From NCBI GenBank assembly GCA_015063165.1, contig SUSZ01000003.1, forward strand, positions 62,001-126,000: a DNA stretch of 64,000 bases, in the 5' to 3' direction. The stretch is from Thermoplasmata archaeon. Its GTDB lineage: Archaea; Thermoplasmatota; Thermoplasmata; Methanomassiliicoccales; Methanomethylophilaceae. Positions 63,250 through 64,000 of this stretch are shown in pieces; the first letter of the stretch is position 1, and each line of letters opens with the position of its first letter. The notes under the pieces are model-generated. The model ran no database searches. It saw only the letters and a program-made list of their open reading frames with translations, and was not told the origin of the DNA. The position numbers were made by a program, and so were the translations under genes.

Positions 63250-64000
63250 ATGAAACAATATCTTTCAGTCGTCGTGAAGCCTACACTGCGCTGCGACACC
63301 GACTGCAGGCATTGCTATCACCCTCCCGAGGAACGCGTAGGAGGGGAGATGTCCTTGAAGACGGTGGACAGGCTCATGGAACTCGTAGCGGAAGAGTACG
63401 AGGCGGCCTGGTTCGTATGGCATGGAGGGGAGCCTCTGACGCTCCCCCTGTCGTTCTACAAGGGTGTCGTCGAGCTGGAGGAGAAGCATTTCGGGAAGGG
63501 CACCTACCGCGTCGGGAACACCATCCAGACCAACGGCCTGAACCTCAACAGGAGGCTGATGGCCTACTGCAGGCAGAAGCAGATCAACATAGGGGTGTCT
63601 TACGAGGGCCCCTACAACCACATCCTCAGGGAAGGGGACGTGGCCAAGGCGATAGCGTCGCTGTCGGACAAGGACAACAAGCACTCGGCCAGCTCCACGA
63701 TATCAGCGGAGACCGCCCTCCACCAGAAGGAGATCTACGAGTACTTCCGCGACAAAGGGACCGACGTGTCGTTCTCACCCGTCATACCCGCAGGATGCGC
63801 CAAGTGCAACGGCACCGTTCCGGACCCGGACGACTACATAAAGGGAAGCATAGAGGCCTTCGACGAGTGGCTCACCGATTCCGAGTCCAAGATCCCTCTC
63901 ATCCCCCACTACCTGTACATGCTGAACTATCTCGGCGAGCCAGTGCCCTCCGACTGCGCCCACACCTCCTGCCTAACGAAGTGGATATGCGTCAATCCGG
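63250..64000 (+). CDS. Radical SAM/SPASM peptide-modifying enzyme (CbpB-like, partial)
   Basis: The first 250 residues of a radical SAM enzyme cut by the right edge. CX3CX2C is Cys15, Cys19 and Cys22 in LRCDTDCRHCY; WHGGEPLTL is the SAM-binding GGE motif, and TNGLNLNRRLM follows. Near residues 183-186 CAKC and from about 235 CAHTSCLTKWIC begin the Cys-rich SPASM region that binds auxiliary 4Fe-4S clusters. The closest pattern is anaerobic sulfatase-maturase/peptide-modifying enzymes. It lies directly after the Cys-rich peptide gene and is likely cotranscribed; thioether formation on Cys is the probable reaction by family analogy. Confidence 0.88.
   Translation, partial: MKQYLSVVVKPTLRCDTDCRHCYHPPEERVGGEMSLKTVDRLMELVAEEYEAAWFVWHGGEPLTLPLSFYKGVVELEEKHFGKGTYRVGNTIQTNGLNLNRRLMAYCRQKQINIGVSYEGPYNHILREGDVAKAIASLSDKDNKHSASSTISAETALHQKEIYEYFRDKGTDVSFSPVIPAGCAKCNGTVPDPDDYIKGSIEAFDEWLTDSESKIPLIPHYLYMLNYLGEPVPSDCAHTSCLTKWICVNP

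Overview
The window looks like a chromosome segment of a Methanomassiliicoccales-type methanogen (Thermoplasmata; probably a Methanomethylophilaceae relative from a gut). This is inferred from gene content, not from a search. It carries archaeal LeuRS, pelota, an archaeal long-type FKBP, geranylgeranyl reductase and IorAB, and TATA boxes lie about 25 bp before many starts, some of which look leaderless. Almost every confident gene ends in TGA or TAA. TAG is nearly absent as a stop, as expected of a lineage that decodes UAG as pyrrolysine. One Sel1-repeat gene has a TAG inside its frame.

Layout. 1-2.9 kb: truncated membrane FKBP, TatD-associated radical SAM, thiE, a methyltransferase and a HEPN-like protein. 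3-5.7 kb: operon of phenylacetate-CoA ligase, a double ACT protein and a degenerate EF-Tu paralogue. 5.7-13 kb: heterodimeric ABC exporter, ferredoxin-like protein, MATE pump and a two-domain methyltransferase, the last two converging with read-through tails. 13-19 kb: FecBCD-type metal-chelate importer whose binding protein is three dockerin-plus-binding-domain units in one chain. 19-25 kb: second MATE pump, second phenylacetate-CoA ligase, winged-helix regulator, homocitrate-synthase-like enzyme, pelota. 25-32.5 kb: carAB, NADP-glutamate dehydrogenase, aminotransferase, tRNA-Leu. 32.5-41 kb: QueG-like protein, iorAB, SPL-type radical SAM, small FtsZ-like GTPase with a CdrS-like regulator, leuS. 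41-56 kb: accessory region of BspA/LRR surface proteins, Sel1 proteins, a GC-rich island and long gene-poor gaps. 56-64 kb: tRNA-Thr, FKBP, flavodoxin-like protein, a 49-residue protein, CARF-wHTH regulator, tRNA-Arg, geranylgeranyl reductase, several Cys-rich small proteins, a DUF5685-like protein and, at the edge, a Cys-rich peptide next to a peptide-modifying radical SAM enzyme.

How the genes fit together. The two aryl-CoA ligases, IorAB and the aminotransferase can form the reductive route by which methanogens turn arylacetates into aromatic amino acids; glutamate dehydrogenase and carAB supply nitrogen and carbamoyl phosphate. The importer brings in iron or corrinoid chelates. The most novel-looking loci are the Cys-rich peptide/radical SAM pair (62.9-64 kb), the triplicated dockerin binding protein (15-19 kb) and the Sel1 gene with the internal TAG (42.4-43.3 kb).
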